From Microbacterium sp. SS28 (GTDB lineage Bacteria; Actinomycetota; Actinomycetes; Actinomycetales; Microbacteriaceae), in the NCBI RefSeq assembly GCF_022761035.1, contig NZ_JAKWJP010000003.1, forward strand, positions 529,157 to 593,156: 64,000 nt of DNA, read 5' to 3'. The notes beneath the pieces were generated by a model, which ran no database searches, had not been told where the DNA came from, and saw only the letters and a program-made list of their open reading frames with translations. Every line of letters begins with the position of its first letter. Position 1 is the first letter of the stretch. A program made the translations under genes and the position numbers. Shown one piece after another: positions 38,373-46,584 of this stretch.

Positions 38373-39734
38373 TCAGACGCCTGCCCCGACGGGAGCGTTC
38401 GCGCGGACGGGAGGCAGACCGAGCAGATCGTGCAGCGTCGCGCCGTCTTCGTACGAGTCGCGGTACGAACCGCGCTCCTGCAGGAGCGGGATGACGCGGT
38501 CGGTGAACTCGTCGAGTCCGTGCGGCGTGAGGTGGCCGACGACCGTGAAGCCGTCGGTCGCGCGCTCCTGCACGTACCGGTCGATCTCGGATGCGACGTG
38601 CTCGGGTGTGCCGACGAACGTGTGGTTCGCCGTCAGCCGGATGATGAGATCGCGGATGCTGAGGTTCTCGGCCGTGGCGACCTCGCGCAGCTTCGAGATG
38701 CGGGCGCGGACGGCGGCGTGCCGGTTCGCGAACCCCTGCGCGCTCTCGGACCCCGTGTCGGGCTCGACGTCGGGCAGCGGTCCGTCGGGGTCGTAGCCGC
38801 TGAAGTCGCGGTTCCACACCTGCTCGAGGTAGGTGATCGCCGTCTCGGGCCGGACCTGGGCGAGCGCGATCTCGCGCGAGCGCTCCTGCGCCTCTTCGAG
38901 GGTGTCGCCGAGGACGAAGGTCGCCGCGGGGAGGATCTTGAGCGACTCCTCGGTGCGCCCGTGGTCGGCGAGGCGGCCCTTGACGTCGCGGTAGAACTCC
39001 TGCGCGTCCTCGAACTCGGTGTGCAGCGAGAAGATGACGTCGGCGTGCTGCGTCGCGAAATCGCGCCCGTCGGCCGAGTCGCCCGCCTGCACGATGACGG
39101 GGCGCCCCTGCGGGGAGGCCGGCACGTCGAAGAGGGCGTCGATGTCGAAGAGACGGGTCTGATGACGCACGGATGCCACGCGCTGGTCGTCGATGAAGAC
39201 GCCGGTCGCGGCATCCGCGACGATGGCATCGTCCTGCCACGACGCCCACAGCCGCTTCGACAGCTCGGCGAACTCGGACGCGCGCGTGTAGCGGTCGGCG
39301 TGGTCGAGATAGCCGCCGCGGCGGAAGTTGGCGCCGTGGAACGCGTCGGAGCTCGTCACGGCGTTCCACCCCGCGCGGCCGCCCGAGAGGTGGTCGAGGG
39401 TGCCGAGCTGTCGCGCGAGCTCGTACGGCTCGTTGAACGTCGTGCTCAGGGTGCCGACGAGTCCGATGTGCTCGGTCACGCCCGCGAGCGCCGCGAGGAT
39501 CGCGAGCGTGTTCGGGCGGCCCAGCACATCGAGGTCATGGATCTGTCCGCGGTGCTCCCGCAGGCGCAGGCCCTCCGCCAGGAAGATGTAGTCGAAGAAC
39601 CCGCGCTCGGCGTTGCGCGCGAAGTGCTCGAACGACGAGAATTCGATCTGGCTCTGGGCGGCGGGATCGGTCCACACCGTCGTGTTGTTGACACCCGGGA
39701 AGTGGGCGGCGAGGTGGATCTGCCTGCGGGTCAT
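38373..39734 (-). CDS. LLM-class flavin-dependent monooxygenase (NtaA/SnaA/DszA type)
   Basis: A 453-aa bacterial-luciferase-like TIM barrel using FMNH2 supplied by a reductase. IHLAAHFPGVNNTTVWTDPAAQSQIEFSSFEHFARNAERGFFDYIFLAEG is the NtaA/SnaA/DszA opening, RNVVT-equivalent GGRAGWNAVTSSD is the FMN phosphate loop, and GRPVIVQAGDSADGRDFA is the family core. Substrates in the family range from nitrilotriacetate to dibenzothiophene sulfone, so a small xenobiotic or sulfur compound is likely. Its ATG overlaps the preceding LLM gene's stop (ATGA). Confidence 0.88.
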   Translation of the reverse strand: MTRRQIHLAAHFPGVNNTTVWTDPAAQSQIEFSSFEHFARNAERGFFDYIFLAEGLRLREHRGQIHDLDVLGRPNTLAILAALAGVTEHIGLVGTLSTTFNEPYELARQLGTLDHLSGGRAGWNAVTSSDAFHGANFRRGGYLDHADRYTRASEFAELSKRLWASWQDDAIVADAATGVFIDDQRVASVRHQTRLFDIDALFDVPASPQGRPVIVQAGDSADGRDFATQHADVIFSLHTEFEDAQEFYRDVKGRLADHGRTEESLKILPAATFVLGDTLEEAQERSREIALAQVRPETAITYLEQVWNRDFSGYDPDGPLPDVEPDTGSESAQGFANRHAAVRARISKLREVATAENLSIRDLIIRLTANHTFVGTPEHVASEIDRYVQERATDGFTVVGHLTPHGLDEFTDRVIPLLQERGSYRDSYEDGATLHDLLGLPPVRANAPVGAGV

Positions 39735-40939
39735 GCCGAGACCTCCTGTCGGGCGTAGCGACTCGCACGGCGCGGCAGGCCGAGGCGTTCGCGAAGAGTG
39801 GGCTCCCCGGCGTCCGCGTGCAGCAGGCCGGCCGCGTGCGCGCGGGGCAGGACGTGCTCGGTGATCGCGGTCAGATCGGCGGGCTGGCGGGCGGGGCGCA
39901 GTCGCACGCCGTCGACGCCTGCCGCTGCCAGCTGCCGGATCTCGTCGACGATGTCGTCGGGCGTGCCGACCACGACGCGCGCGTCGGTCGCGAGGCGGGC
40001 GCGGTCTTCGAGACGGGCCCAGGAAGCCAGTGCGGCTTCGGCGGAGTCCTCGACGAGGACGAGGAGGTCGGCGAAGACGCGCAGACGCTCGGGTTCGGTG
40101 CGTTCCGCGTGTGCGGCCTCGATCTCGGACAGGATGCCGACGGTCGAGGCGGCGTCGGACGGCGTGATGAAGACGACGTCGGCGTGCTCGGCGGCGAAGC
40201 GGTAGGGGATGCTCTGGTGCGCGAGCGCCGTGATGAGCGGCTGGCCCTGCGGCGACCGCGGCACGATCGACGCGCCCGTGATGGAGAAGAACTCGCCCTC
40301 GAAGTCGAGGTTGTGCACGCGCTCGCGGTCGAGGAATCGGCCCGTCTCGAGGTCGCGGATGATCGCGTCGTCCTCCCACGAGTCTGCGAGACCGCGGATC
40401 GCTTCGACGACCTCGCCCGCTTCACGGAAGGCGGCGAGCAGCGCCGGGTCGTCCTCGACCCGCCCGCTGGCGGGCAGGCCGGCCGGGCCGTCGGCGCGGC
40501 GGCCGAAGTTCGCGCGCTCGTCGGGGGAGGACCCCGCGACGATGCGCGCGCCGGCGCGGCCGTGGCTCGCGTGATCGAGCGTCTGCAGCCCCGTCGCGAG
40601 GTGGAACGGCTCGGGGTGGGTCGTCGTGACGGTCGGGACGAGCCCGATCCGCTTCGTGAGCGGTGCGAGGTAGGAGGCGAGGAGGACGGCATCGAGGCGG
40701 CCGCGGACGCGGTCGGTGCGCGGCTCGGGTGCCACGCCCGGCGCGCTCGTGCGCTCGCCGAGGGAGAGCGCGTCTTCGAGGGTCACGAAGGCGACGCCTG
40801 CGTCGTCCGCGGCGCGCACGAGGTCGCGCCAGTAGCGCGCCGACGTCAGTTCGCGCGGACGCGCCGTCTCTTCGCGCCAGGCGGCAGGATGCCACCCCGC
40901 GCCGTCCAGCGCCACGGCGATGTGCACTCGCTCGGTCAT
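39731..40939 (-). CDS. LLM-class flavin-dependent oxidoreductase
   Basis: A 402-aa luciferase-like protein, first gene of the LLM-LLM-FAD operon. VHIAVALDGAGWHPAAWRE starts the barrel, TLEDALSLG and LVPTVTTTHPEPFHLATGLQTLDHASHGRAGARIVAGSS carry the FMN-contacting strands, and SPQGQPLITALAHQSIPYRFAAEHADVVFIT parallels the sister enzyme. It is clearly diverged from it, so the pair probably acts on related substrates or as a heteromer. ATG 40939 is preceded by GGAGGGTTCTGC. It is the promoter-proximal gene. Confidence 0.86.
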   Translation of the reverse strand: MTERVHIAVALDGAGWHPAAWREETARPRELTSARYWRDLVRAADDAGVAFVTLEDALSLGERTSAPGVAPEPRTDRVRGRLDAVLLASYLAPLTKRIGLVPTVTTTHPEPFHLATGLQTLDHASHGRAGARIVAGSSPDERANFGRRADGPAGLPASGRVEDDPALLAAFREAGEVVEAIRGLADSWEDDAIIRDLETGRFLDRERVHNLDFEGEFFSITGASIVPRSPQGQPLITALAHQSIPYRFAAEHADVVFITPSDAASTVGILSEIEAAHAERTEPERLRVFADLLVLVEDSAEAALASWARLEDRARLATDARVVVGTPDDIVDEIRQLAAAGVDGVRLRPARQPADLTAITEHVLPRAHAAGLLHADAGEPTLRERLGLPRRASRYARQEVSA

Positions 40940-41079
40940 GCAGAACCCTCCTCCGATGCGCTCGATGGCGCACGCGTCTCACTGTCGTGGTCCGACCCGG
41001 CTCGCCCAAGTCGAGTCGTAACGGATCGTCGCGAAAGGGGTCTTGAGCGGCTTGTGCGGCTCGGTCTCGTCCGCGCCTC

Positions 41080-41241
41080 TCAGCGGCCGGTGTGCCAGAG
41101 CCGCGCGGTCTCCGCATGGGTGCGGAGCAGGTCGGCCCGCGCATCCTCGAGGATGTGCCGCGCCTCGCGGAACGCATCGCGCGCCGCCGCGAGGCGCTCA
41201 CCGGGGGACTGCGCGTCCCCGGGATCCAGAGTCCAGGACAT
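41080..41241 (-). CDS. Small helical hypothetical protein (53 aa)
   Basis: MSWTLDPGDAQSPGERLAAA followed by a continuous charged amphipathic helix rich in Ala, Arg and Glu. GGAGAGGGC directly precedes the ATG at 41241, a strong ribosome site that supports translation. No family recognised. It stands alone between the LLM operon and the carboxypeptidase gene, same strand. Confidence 0.55.
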   Translation of the reverse strand: MSWTLDPGDAQSPGERLAAARDAFREARHILEDARADLLRTHAETARLWHTGR

Positions 41242-41448
41242 GCCCTCTCCTTCGTCCGTGTCGGTCCGGCGTCCACTTCCCACGGACCGCCGTCTGGGCT
41301 GCGACGCTACGTGCGAGGCGATGGCGAGTCCCGGGGAGGTGTCACTGACGGCAACAACGTGTCATCGCGGGGAACATGAGCCCGGCCGCCCTCCGCCGCG
41401 CGACGGGAGCGGCATCCCTCGGTCCTTTGCCAGGTCGGATGCGTGGGG

Positions 41449-42804
41449 CTACGGCGCGCCGAGTTCAGCGGGGTGGGTGAGGCGCCACCAATCGGTGGGT
41501 GGGGCGATCGTCCCGTCGATCGTGACGGGAGTCGTCGCGGTGTTCGGCCCCGCGGTCCAGGTGATCTGCCCGACGACCTCGCCCTGGGTGTAGGTCGTGG
41601 GCGTCGTGGTCTGCATCGACACGGTGATCGGGGTGTCTGACCACGTGAAGATGGAGGCATCCTCGCCGACGACCATCCGGGCTGAGGAGCCCCACGGGGT
41701 CGTATAAGTGCCGAGCTCCTGGCCCGTGCTCACGAGGGGCACGTCGTGGAATCCCGCCCGGATGCTGTCGAGCGAGGCGATGACGCCGTGATCGACGGAC
41801 TCTCGCGAGCCTCCGCCGAGCACGACGCCGGTCACACCGAGCGGCTGGCCGAGGCCGACGCCGAGGGACGCCGTGTAGAGGAGCGTGAAGCTGCCCGCGC
41901 CGAGGTTTCCCGTCTTGAGCCCCGTGACGCCGTGGCCGCCGAGCAGGCTGTTCGTGTTGGTCATGCGACCCGGCGCAGGGAGCGTGAGCGACGGGGTGGC
42001 CGCGATCGCCGCGATCGCGGGATTGGCCGAGGCGAGCTTCGCGATCGCAATGAGATCGCTCGGAGTGCTCGTGTTGCGGGGGTCGATCCCGGTCGGCTCG
42101 ACGATCGTCGTGCCTGCGAGCCCGTTGACCGTGAGCCAGTCGCGCGTCGCGCGGAGGAAGCCGCTCTGCGAGCCGAACGCCCACGTCGAGACGGCCTCCG
42201 CGTAGTTGCACGCGGAGGGGATGAGCATCGTCGCGAGGGCATCGCGCAGCGACATCGAGCTGCCCGTCGGCATCTCTTCGATCGTCGCGCCCATCACGTA
42301 GTACTTGTCGTACAGATCGTGCGCGGCCTTGCCGAACGTGATCGTCGGACCCGGATCGTCCGCGCTCGCCAGCGGATGTGCGTCGAGCACAACGAGGGCC
42401 GTGACGAGCTTGCTGATGCTCGCGATCGAGCGGGGCTCGTCCGAACCGCTCGCGAGCGCGAGCGGGGTCCCGGCGGCGCCGAAGTACTCCTCCGCACCTG
42501 CGACGCTGACGGCCGTCGCACCGTCGGCGGGCAGCGCGATCTGCGCAGCGACCGGCGCGGGGACGGCGGGGACCTGCGACGTCACGACGGGGGCGCTCAC
42601 GGGAGAGTTCAGCGCCCAGCCGACATAGCTGCCGGCGCCGGCGAACAGCATCCCGAACACCGCCGCCACGGCGATCAGGACTCGCCGAATGCGGACCCGC
42701 CGCAGCGGATCAGGCTGGCCCCGGTGCCCTGAGAAGTCCTCTTCGACACGCATAAGCTCGGCGAAGTCGGCCAGCTCGTCGGGCGCGCGATCCTGGGTCG
42801 TCAT
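41449..42804 (-). CDS. D-alanyl-D-alanine carboxypeptidase-like protein (peptidase S11) with altered SxN motif
   Basis: A 451-aa membrane-anchored penicillin-binding-like protein: cytoplasmic N-terminus of about 40 residues, one helix (VLIAVAAVFGMLFAGAGSYVGWAL, about 42-65), then an outer domain. The catalytic SxxK is S129-I-S-K132 in SIASISKLVTALVVLDAH, and KTG is present in VTGLKTGNLGAGSF. The second motif reads S197-A-C199-N (IPSACNYAEAV) where S11 enzymes have S-x-N, so the third-position Asn is Cys. The family trims D-Ala from peptidoglycan; activity here is uncertain. An upstream in-frame ATG at 42822 is an alternative start. Confidence 0.82.
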   Translation of the reverse strand: MTTQDRAPDELADFAELMRVEEDFSGHRGQPDPLRRVRIRRVLIAVAAVFGMLFAGAGSYVGWALNSPVSAPVVTSQVPAVPAPVAAQIALPADGATAVSVAGAEEYFGAAGTPLALASGSDEPRSIASISKLVTALVVLDAHPLASADDPGPTITFGKAAHDLYDKYYVMGATIEEMPTGSSMSLRDALATMLIPSACNYAEAVSTWAFGSQSGFLRATRDWLTVNGLAGTTIVEPTGIDPRNTSTPSDLIAIAKLASANPAIAAIAATPSLTLPAPGRMTNTNSLLGGHGVTGLKTGNLGAGSFTLLYTASLGVGLGQPLGVTGVVLGGGSRESVDHGVIASLDSIRAGFHDVPLVSTGQELGTYTTPWGSSARMVVGEDASIFTWSDTPITVSMQTTTPTTYTQGEVVGQITWTAGPNTATTPVTIDGTIAPPTDWWRLTHPAELGAP

Positions 42805-42870
42805 TCCACGACCATCATGCATGACCGGGAAAGTGCGGAATGGATGCCTGGGGAAAGCCCCGCCGCCGGA

Positions 42871-43299
42871 TCAGGCGAATCCGGCGGCCTTCATCAGGTC
42901 CACGCCGATGGGGCCCGGGTTGAATGCGACCTCCCACCGGAACCCGTCGGGGTCGGAGAAGTACCCGGAGTAGCCGCCCCACTCCCGCTCCCGCGCAGGA
43001 TCGACCTGAGCGCCGGCGGCTGCCGCCTGGGCAAGCACTTCATCGACCCCGGACCGGTCGGGCATGTTGTGGGCGAGGGTGATCGGGGGAGCGCCCGCAC
43101 CCGACTGAACGGGTCCCACCTCCGCCTCGAACCCCCTCCGGCTCCACAGCGACAGGGTCACGGAGGATGCAACCCGGAAGAACAGCACCTCACCCGGCGC
43201 CTCGAACTCCGGCAGCCAGCCGAGACCGTCGACGTAGAACCTTCGGGATGCCGCAACGTCGGCGACCGCGAGGGTGACGAAGGTGATGCGGGCGTCCAT
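42871..43299 (-). CDS. VOC family (glyoxalase/bleomycin-resistance) protein
   Basis: A 142-aa protein with two beta-alpha-beta-beta-beta modules: MDARITFVTLAVADVAASRRFYVDGLGWLPEFEAPGEVLFFRV and, at the C-terminus, REREWGGYSGYFSDPDGFRWEVAFNP, the usual FxDPDG-xxWE ending with the metal Glu. The substrate is unknown. ATG 43299 lies 7 nt after TACCTT (43312-43307), a leaderless promoter. Same strand as the vWA gene upstream, separated by 93 bp. Confidence 0.87.
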   Translation of the reverse strand: MDARITFVTLAVADVAASRRFYVDGLGWLPEFEAPGEVLFFRVASSVTLSLWSRRGFEAEVGPVQSGAGAPPITLAHNMPDRSGVDEVLAQAAAAGAQVDPAREREWGGYSGYFSDPDGFRWEVAFNPGPIGVDLMKAAGFA

Positions 43300-43392
43300 G
43301 AGCTGAAAGGTACTGCAGAGGAGGGGTGGTCCGGCACGGGGTTGAGTCGCAACGAGCCGTGCAGGCGCGGGCGTGCGCTGCGGGAGTGTCGA

Positions 43393-44019
43393 TCAGGGGC
43401 GGCCGGGGTCGGCGGCGCCGCGCTCGGCCTGGGTGTATCCGGTGCGGTCGCCGCCGCGGCGGCGCGTCTGCTTGGCGGTGTGCGCGGCCATCGTGGGTGC
43501 GATGGAGCTGAGGTCGAACGTCAGCGCGTCCTTTGCGTCGATGCCGATGTGACCCGCAGCCAGGACAGCATCCTGATTCGCGCCCAGGAACGAGACATCC
43601 CAGTCGTAATCGTCGCGCTGACGTCGGATGATGCGCTTCACAGCGGCGGCGTCGTACTCCTGCGAGGAGTTCTCGAACCCGTCCGTCACGATCGTGGCGA
43701 GCACGGTGCCCGGCCGGGCGTGCTCGGGCAAGGCCGCGAGGGCGGCGCCGAAGCCGGCGAACGAGACGCCGATCGCGTCGTAGAGCGCGGTCGCCCCCCG
43801 CGGCTCGAGCACGACCTTCACATCGCCCGGCTGGGCGAACGCGTGGGTGTGTTCGATCACGTTGTCGAACGTGACGATGTCGACGGTCAGCATGCCCGGC
43901 TGCGCCGCCTGCGCATCGATGAGCTGCTGAGTGGCGGCGGCCATCTCGTGCGCGCTGCCTTCCATGGAGCCGGAACGGTCGAGGACCACCAGGATGGCGG
44001 TGTAGTTCGTGTCGGTCAT
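43393..44019 (-). CDS. von Willebrand factor A domain protein
   Basis: A 208-aa soluble vWA protein without signal peptide. The MIDAS is complete: VVLDRSGSMEGSAHEMA (DxSxS at D14, S16, S18), the Thr in PRGATALYDAI and the Asp in ATIVTDGFENSSQEY. Such intracellular stand-alone vWA proteins often act as metal-dependent scaffolds in stress modules. GGAG precedes the ATG. It is divergent from the HTH-fusion gene at 44163 with operator-like repeats between them, so the two probably form one regulated unit. The C-terminal 30 residues are Arg/Gly-rich and disordered. Confidence 0.87.
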   Translation of the reverse strand: MTDTNYTAILVVLDRSGSMEGSAHEMAAATQQLIDAQAAQPGMLTVDIVTFDNVIEHTHAFAQPGDVKVVLEPRGATALYDAIGVSFAGFGAALAALPEHARPGTVLATIVTDGFENSSQEYDAAAVKRIIRRQRDDYDWDVSFLGANQDAVLAAGHIGIDAKDALTFDLSSIAPTMAAHTAKQTRRRGGDRTGYTQAERGAADPGRP

Positions 44020-44035
44020 GACATCTCCTTTTTCC

Positions 44036-44113
44036 CAGAGTGCAAGTGGATCTGTGCTGAAAGTTATACACCTGCTGTTACACAGAGCACAAGTGATTCG
44101 TTACGGTTAGCAT
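44036..44113. promoter_or_regulatory. Divergent promoter/operator region of the vWA / HTH-fusion pair
   Basis: CAGAGTGCAAGTGGAT (44036-44051) and CAGAGCACAAGTGATT (44083-44098) match at 12 of 16 positions, 47 bp apart. On the minus strand TTGTGC (44092-44087) and TATAAC (44068-44063), 18 bp apart, form a vWA promoter; the second repeat covers its -35. On the plus strand TAGCAT (44108-44113) is a possible -10 for the HTH gene. Confidence 0.6.
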
Positions 44114-44162
44114 AGGAAGTGCCATCGACACCGCCTCACGCGGTGCGGAGAGGGAGCGGGAG

Positions 44163-45131
44163 ATGGGGTCTGGATCGAAGAAGACCGGCGACGAGGAAGT
44201 CGGTCGCCGCATCGCCGAGCGCCGCACGCGACTGCAGATGTCTCGCGACGACCTGGCCCGCGAGATCGGCGCGTCGTACGCGCTTGTCGCGCAGATCGAG
44301 ACCGGGTGGCGCATGCCCTCGTACGAGAAGCAACTGCTCATCGCGAAGGCACTCGGCGCGCGCCTCGACGAACTCTTCGGCGCGACGGATGACGAGCCGC
44401 TGAGCCTGACGGAGGACGATCGCCACTTCCCGTTCGACGGCAGTGCCGGGGGTGTGCCGTGGCCGGAGCCTGCACAGAGCGGCCCCGCCTTCGCCCCGGC
44501 CGCGAGTGCCTTCCCGCTCGGTGCGATCCCGGTGCGGCGGGCCGCGGCACCGGCTTCCGCTCGCAGCGCGCCGCTGCCGAGTGTGCCGCCCCCGCCGACT
44601 CCGACTCCCAGGCCGACGTTCGATGAAGCGGTCGAGCGTGCCGCTGCGGCACTGCGCGACCTGCCCCCCTCACGCCGGCTCGACGCGCTCGCGCGCCTTC
44701 AGCTCAGCGTGACGCGCGAAGTCGTCGATGACGAACGCCGCCGCCTCGGCAGCGATCGGCAGCCATCCGGCTGGATCACCGATCTGAAGCCGAATGAGGT
44801 CTTCGTCTTCGGTTCCAGCGCCGACGGACGCCACGGCGCAGGCGCGGCCCGCACCGCCTTCGAGCGATTCGGTGCCGAGTGGGGCGAGGGCTCGGGCCAC
44901 CACGGCCAGTCGTACGCGATCGTCACGATGAGCGGTCTCGGCGTTCTGCGAGACCAGGTCGCCGAGTTCGTCCGGTACGCGGCTCGGCACCTCGAGCTGC
45001 GGTTCCTCGTCACGCCGATAGGCACGGGCACCGCCGGCTACCGCGCCGACGAGATTGCCTACCTGTTCGAGGGTGCACCCGCGAACGTGGTCTTGCCAAT
45101 GGAGTTCGAGATAGCGGCGCCTCGGACATGA
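44163..45131 (+). CDS. XRE-family HTH protein fused to a macro-like C-terminal domain
   Basis: A 322-aa two-domain protein. Residues about 8-68 are a Cro/C1 HTH (RRIAERRTRLQMSRDDLAREIGASYALVAQIETGWRMPS). A Pro/Ala/Ser-rich linker and a short helical segment (about 155-190) follow. Residues about 200-322 contain NEVFVFGSSADGRHGAGAAR, GEGSGHHGQSYAIVTMSGLG and VTPIGTGTAGYRADEIAYLF. I recall this VFGS-x-x-x-GRHGAGAA ... GQSYAI pattern from a small phage/bacterial family (A1S_2505-like) and consider a macro-like, ADP-ribose-binding fold possible. Fused to HTH it suggests a repressor sensing a nucleotide-derived ligand. GGGAG precedes ATG 44163. Confidence 0.72.
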   Translation: MGSGSKKTGDEEVGRRIAERRTRLQMSRDDLAREIGASYALVAQIETGWRMPSYEKQLLIAKALGARLDELFGATDDEPLSLTEDDRHFPFDGSAGGVPWPEPAQSGPAFAPAASAFPLGAIPVRRAAAPASARSAPLPSVPPPPTPTPRPTFDEAVERAAAALRDLPPSRRLDALARLQLSVTREVVDDERRRLGSDRQPSGWITDLKPNEVFVFGSSADGRHGAGAARTAFERFGAEWGEGSGHHGQSYAIVTMSGLGVLRDQVAEFVRYAARHLELRFLVTPIGTGTAGYRADEIAYLFEGAPANVVLPMEFEIAAPRT

Positions 45132-45716
45132 TCCAGGAACACCTCTCTGGTGAACGGGGTGCCGCCAGCAGCAGGTCACCGTCATCAGGACTGAAGCACC
45201 GGACCGCGACCCGTCGAACCTAGACGCGACGGCGGGAGTCGAACTCGACCTCGGCGTTAACGACGAGATGCATCAACCTGCGAAAACCGCGGAATTCCGC
45301 GGGAGTTGGGCCCTCGTGGATGCGCCTCGATCACGTCGATCGGGGGCCGTTTTCGCGAAAGTGTGGGCAAAGTGTGGGCAAGTTTGGGCGCCACGAGAAG
45401 GTCAATTCGAGGCGATCGGGATGCTGCCGGTCGACTTCGTCGTTGTCTAAGCGCACCACGGCTCCTTCGGAGTGTCGCACATCCGCCGCGCTCCGTGCGG
45501 CGCTTTCGCGGCGTATCCTCGGCCCTCCGCTGGCGCTCCGGGCCTGCGGTACTCCACGGTCACCGCACTACGCGCGACGGATGCGCCGGTGGGCAAGGAG
45601 CGCCGCGGCTGGGGAGTGTGTGGAAGAGCTGTCCGCGCGTAGGAGAGTCGTCCTGCGGGCATCGGCTGCGCGACGATGTGCAGCACGTGCCAACGGGTTC
45701 GCGTAGACCGTCCAGA
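45132..45716. other. 585-bp stretch without a convincing gene; probable boundary of the accessory region
   Basis: Open frames here lack the GC3 pattern of real genes. It holds a 16-bp palindrome CCGCGGAATTCCGCGG (45287-45302), two adjacent GTGTGGGCAA direct repeats near 45360-45380, and a tRNA-T-arm look-alike near 45226 that does not fold. Sequence character changes from core to accessory here. Confidence 0.5.
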
Positions 45717-46286
45717 TCAGGTGATGTATACGCCGACTACTCCGTTCTCGGTTACGAACCGCAGTGTCGAGCCGTCCACTGTCTGCTCGATCATGGCGGG
45801 CGCGCCCGGCGAATCGCAGGCGATCATGCCCCAGCCATTGCGGTCATCCGCGCGGATGAGGATGCATCCGCCGCTTCCATCAGCAAGCGGGGCAATCCAC
45901 GGCTCGATGCCGGCGACGCTCTGAAAGCCCTGGATCAGATCGGCATCTATCCCCTGATCCTCGAGCCACGCGTAGGAGCCGAGCAGACTCTTCACGCTCA
46001 AGCACGGGTCGGGCGCAAGGGCGATGTGCTCGCCCGGCGCGGGAAGCGTTGCATCGGGGAGCCATGCGCGAGGGAAGTCGGAAGGCTCGCACCACTCGGG
46101 CGGCATCGTCGGGGTGGGACCGGGCTCAGTGATTGGCGCCGGTGAGACCTCCGTGATCGATGCTGGCGTTGCCGAGGCTGATGGTCCCGGGGCGGTGTCG
46201 GTGGTCTGGGCCGTACACGCGGACAGCGACGCAATGGCAGCGGCGACGAATAGAAGGCGCAGGCTGCGCCGCGCGGCGAGGACCAT
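45717..46286 (-). CDS. Putative lipoprotein with shared C-terminal domain (family member 3)
   Basis: A 189-aa exported protein. The signal peptide ends in a lipobox (SLSAC, Cys about 24) followed by a Thr/Pro/Ala linker. The C-terminal roughly 75 residues, GFQSVAGIEPWIAPLADGSGGCILIRADDR...MIACDSPG...DGSTLRFVTENGVVGVYI, align by eye with the C-terminal domains of the next two genes: G-x-E-x-W, a G-x-C-L-I strand, a second Cys and a RF-x-x-x-G-x-V-x-V-Y end. No known family recognised. It is divergent from 46585, which carries the same domain. Confidence 0.65.
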   Translation of the reverse strand: MVLAARRSLRLLFVAAAIASLSACTAQTTDTAPGPSASATPASITEVSPAPITEPGPTPTMPPEWCEPSDFPRAWLPDATLPAPGEHIALAPDPCLSVKSLLGSYAWLEDQGIDADLIQGFQSVAGIEPWIAPLADGSGGCILIRADDRNGWGMIACDSPGAPAMIEQTVDGSTLRFVTENGVVGVYIT

Positions 46287-46337
46287 GCGCGCAGGCTAGA
46301 CCCTCCGGCTGGTCGATGCCAGATGGCGACTGATCAA

Positions 46338-46349
46338 GCAAACGTTTGT
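46338..46349. promoter_or_regulatory. LacI-type operator-like dyad
   Basis: GCAAACGTTTGT in the 298-bp divergent region between 45717-46286 and 46585. The core CAAACGTTTG is palindromic and resembles LacI/GalR sites. No LacI gene is in the window. The rest of this intergenic region shows nothing else. Confidence 0.3.
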
Positions 46350-46584
46350 CAACGCACCCCAACGGCAAGGGTCCTCTTGCGGGCACGGACGAAGGCGGCA
46401 CGTTCAGCCTGCGGTTGGGTGGCGCGTCGGCGTCCACAACCGCGCCGGTCCACCACCAACTGGCGCGGCGGCCCCGCCGGCCAGAGCGAGGTAGATCGCG
46501 GCGGCCAGGAACCCTCATCCTCGGCACATCGAGGACGAGAGGCTGGACGTTTCGCTCGGCGCGTGGCGGGTGTATCTTGCGCCC

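Noticed and set aside
45220..45245. A tRNA 3'-end look-alike (GAGTTCGACTC on the minus strand) that might be an attachment site for an island
   Set aside because: The putative T-arm does not pair, no acceptor or anticodon arm can be folded, and there is no integrase next to it.
45360..45390. Adjacent GTGTGGGCAA direct repeats as a possible att or iteron array
   Set aside because: Only two clear copies and a degenerate third; no replication or integration gene nearby.
45268..45706. Plus-strand frames of 60-128 codons between the HTH-fusion and lipoprotein genes
   Set aside because: No GC3 bias, no ribosome site, Arg/Ser-rich translations typical of non-coding high-GC DNA.
46338..46349. LacI-type operator controlling the paralogous-domain genes
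   Set aside because: Listed only as a low-confidence site: a single dyad, no LacI gene in the window, and a similar dyad occurs downstream of a gene at 63730 where it makes no regulatory sense.
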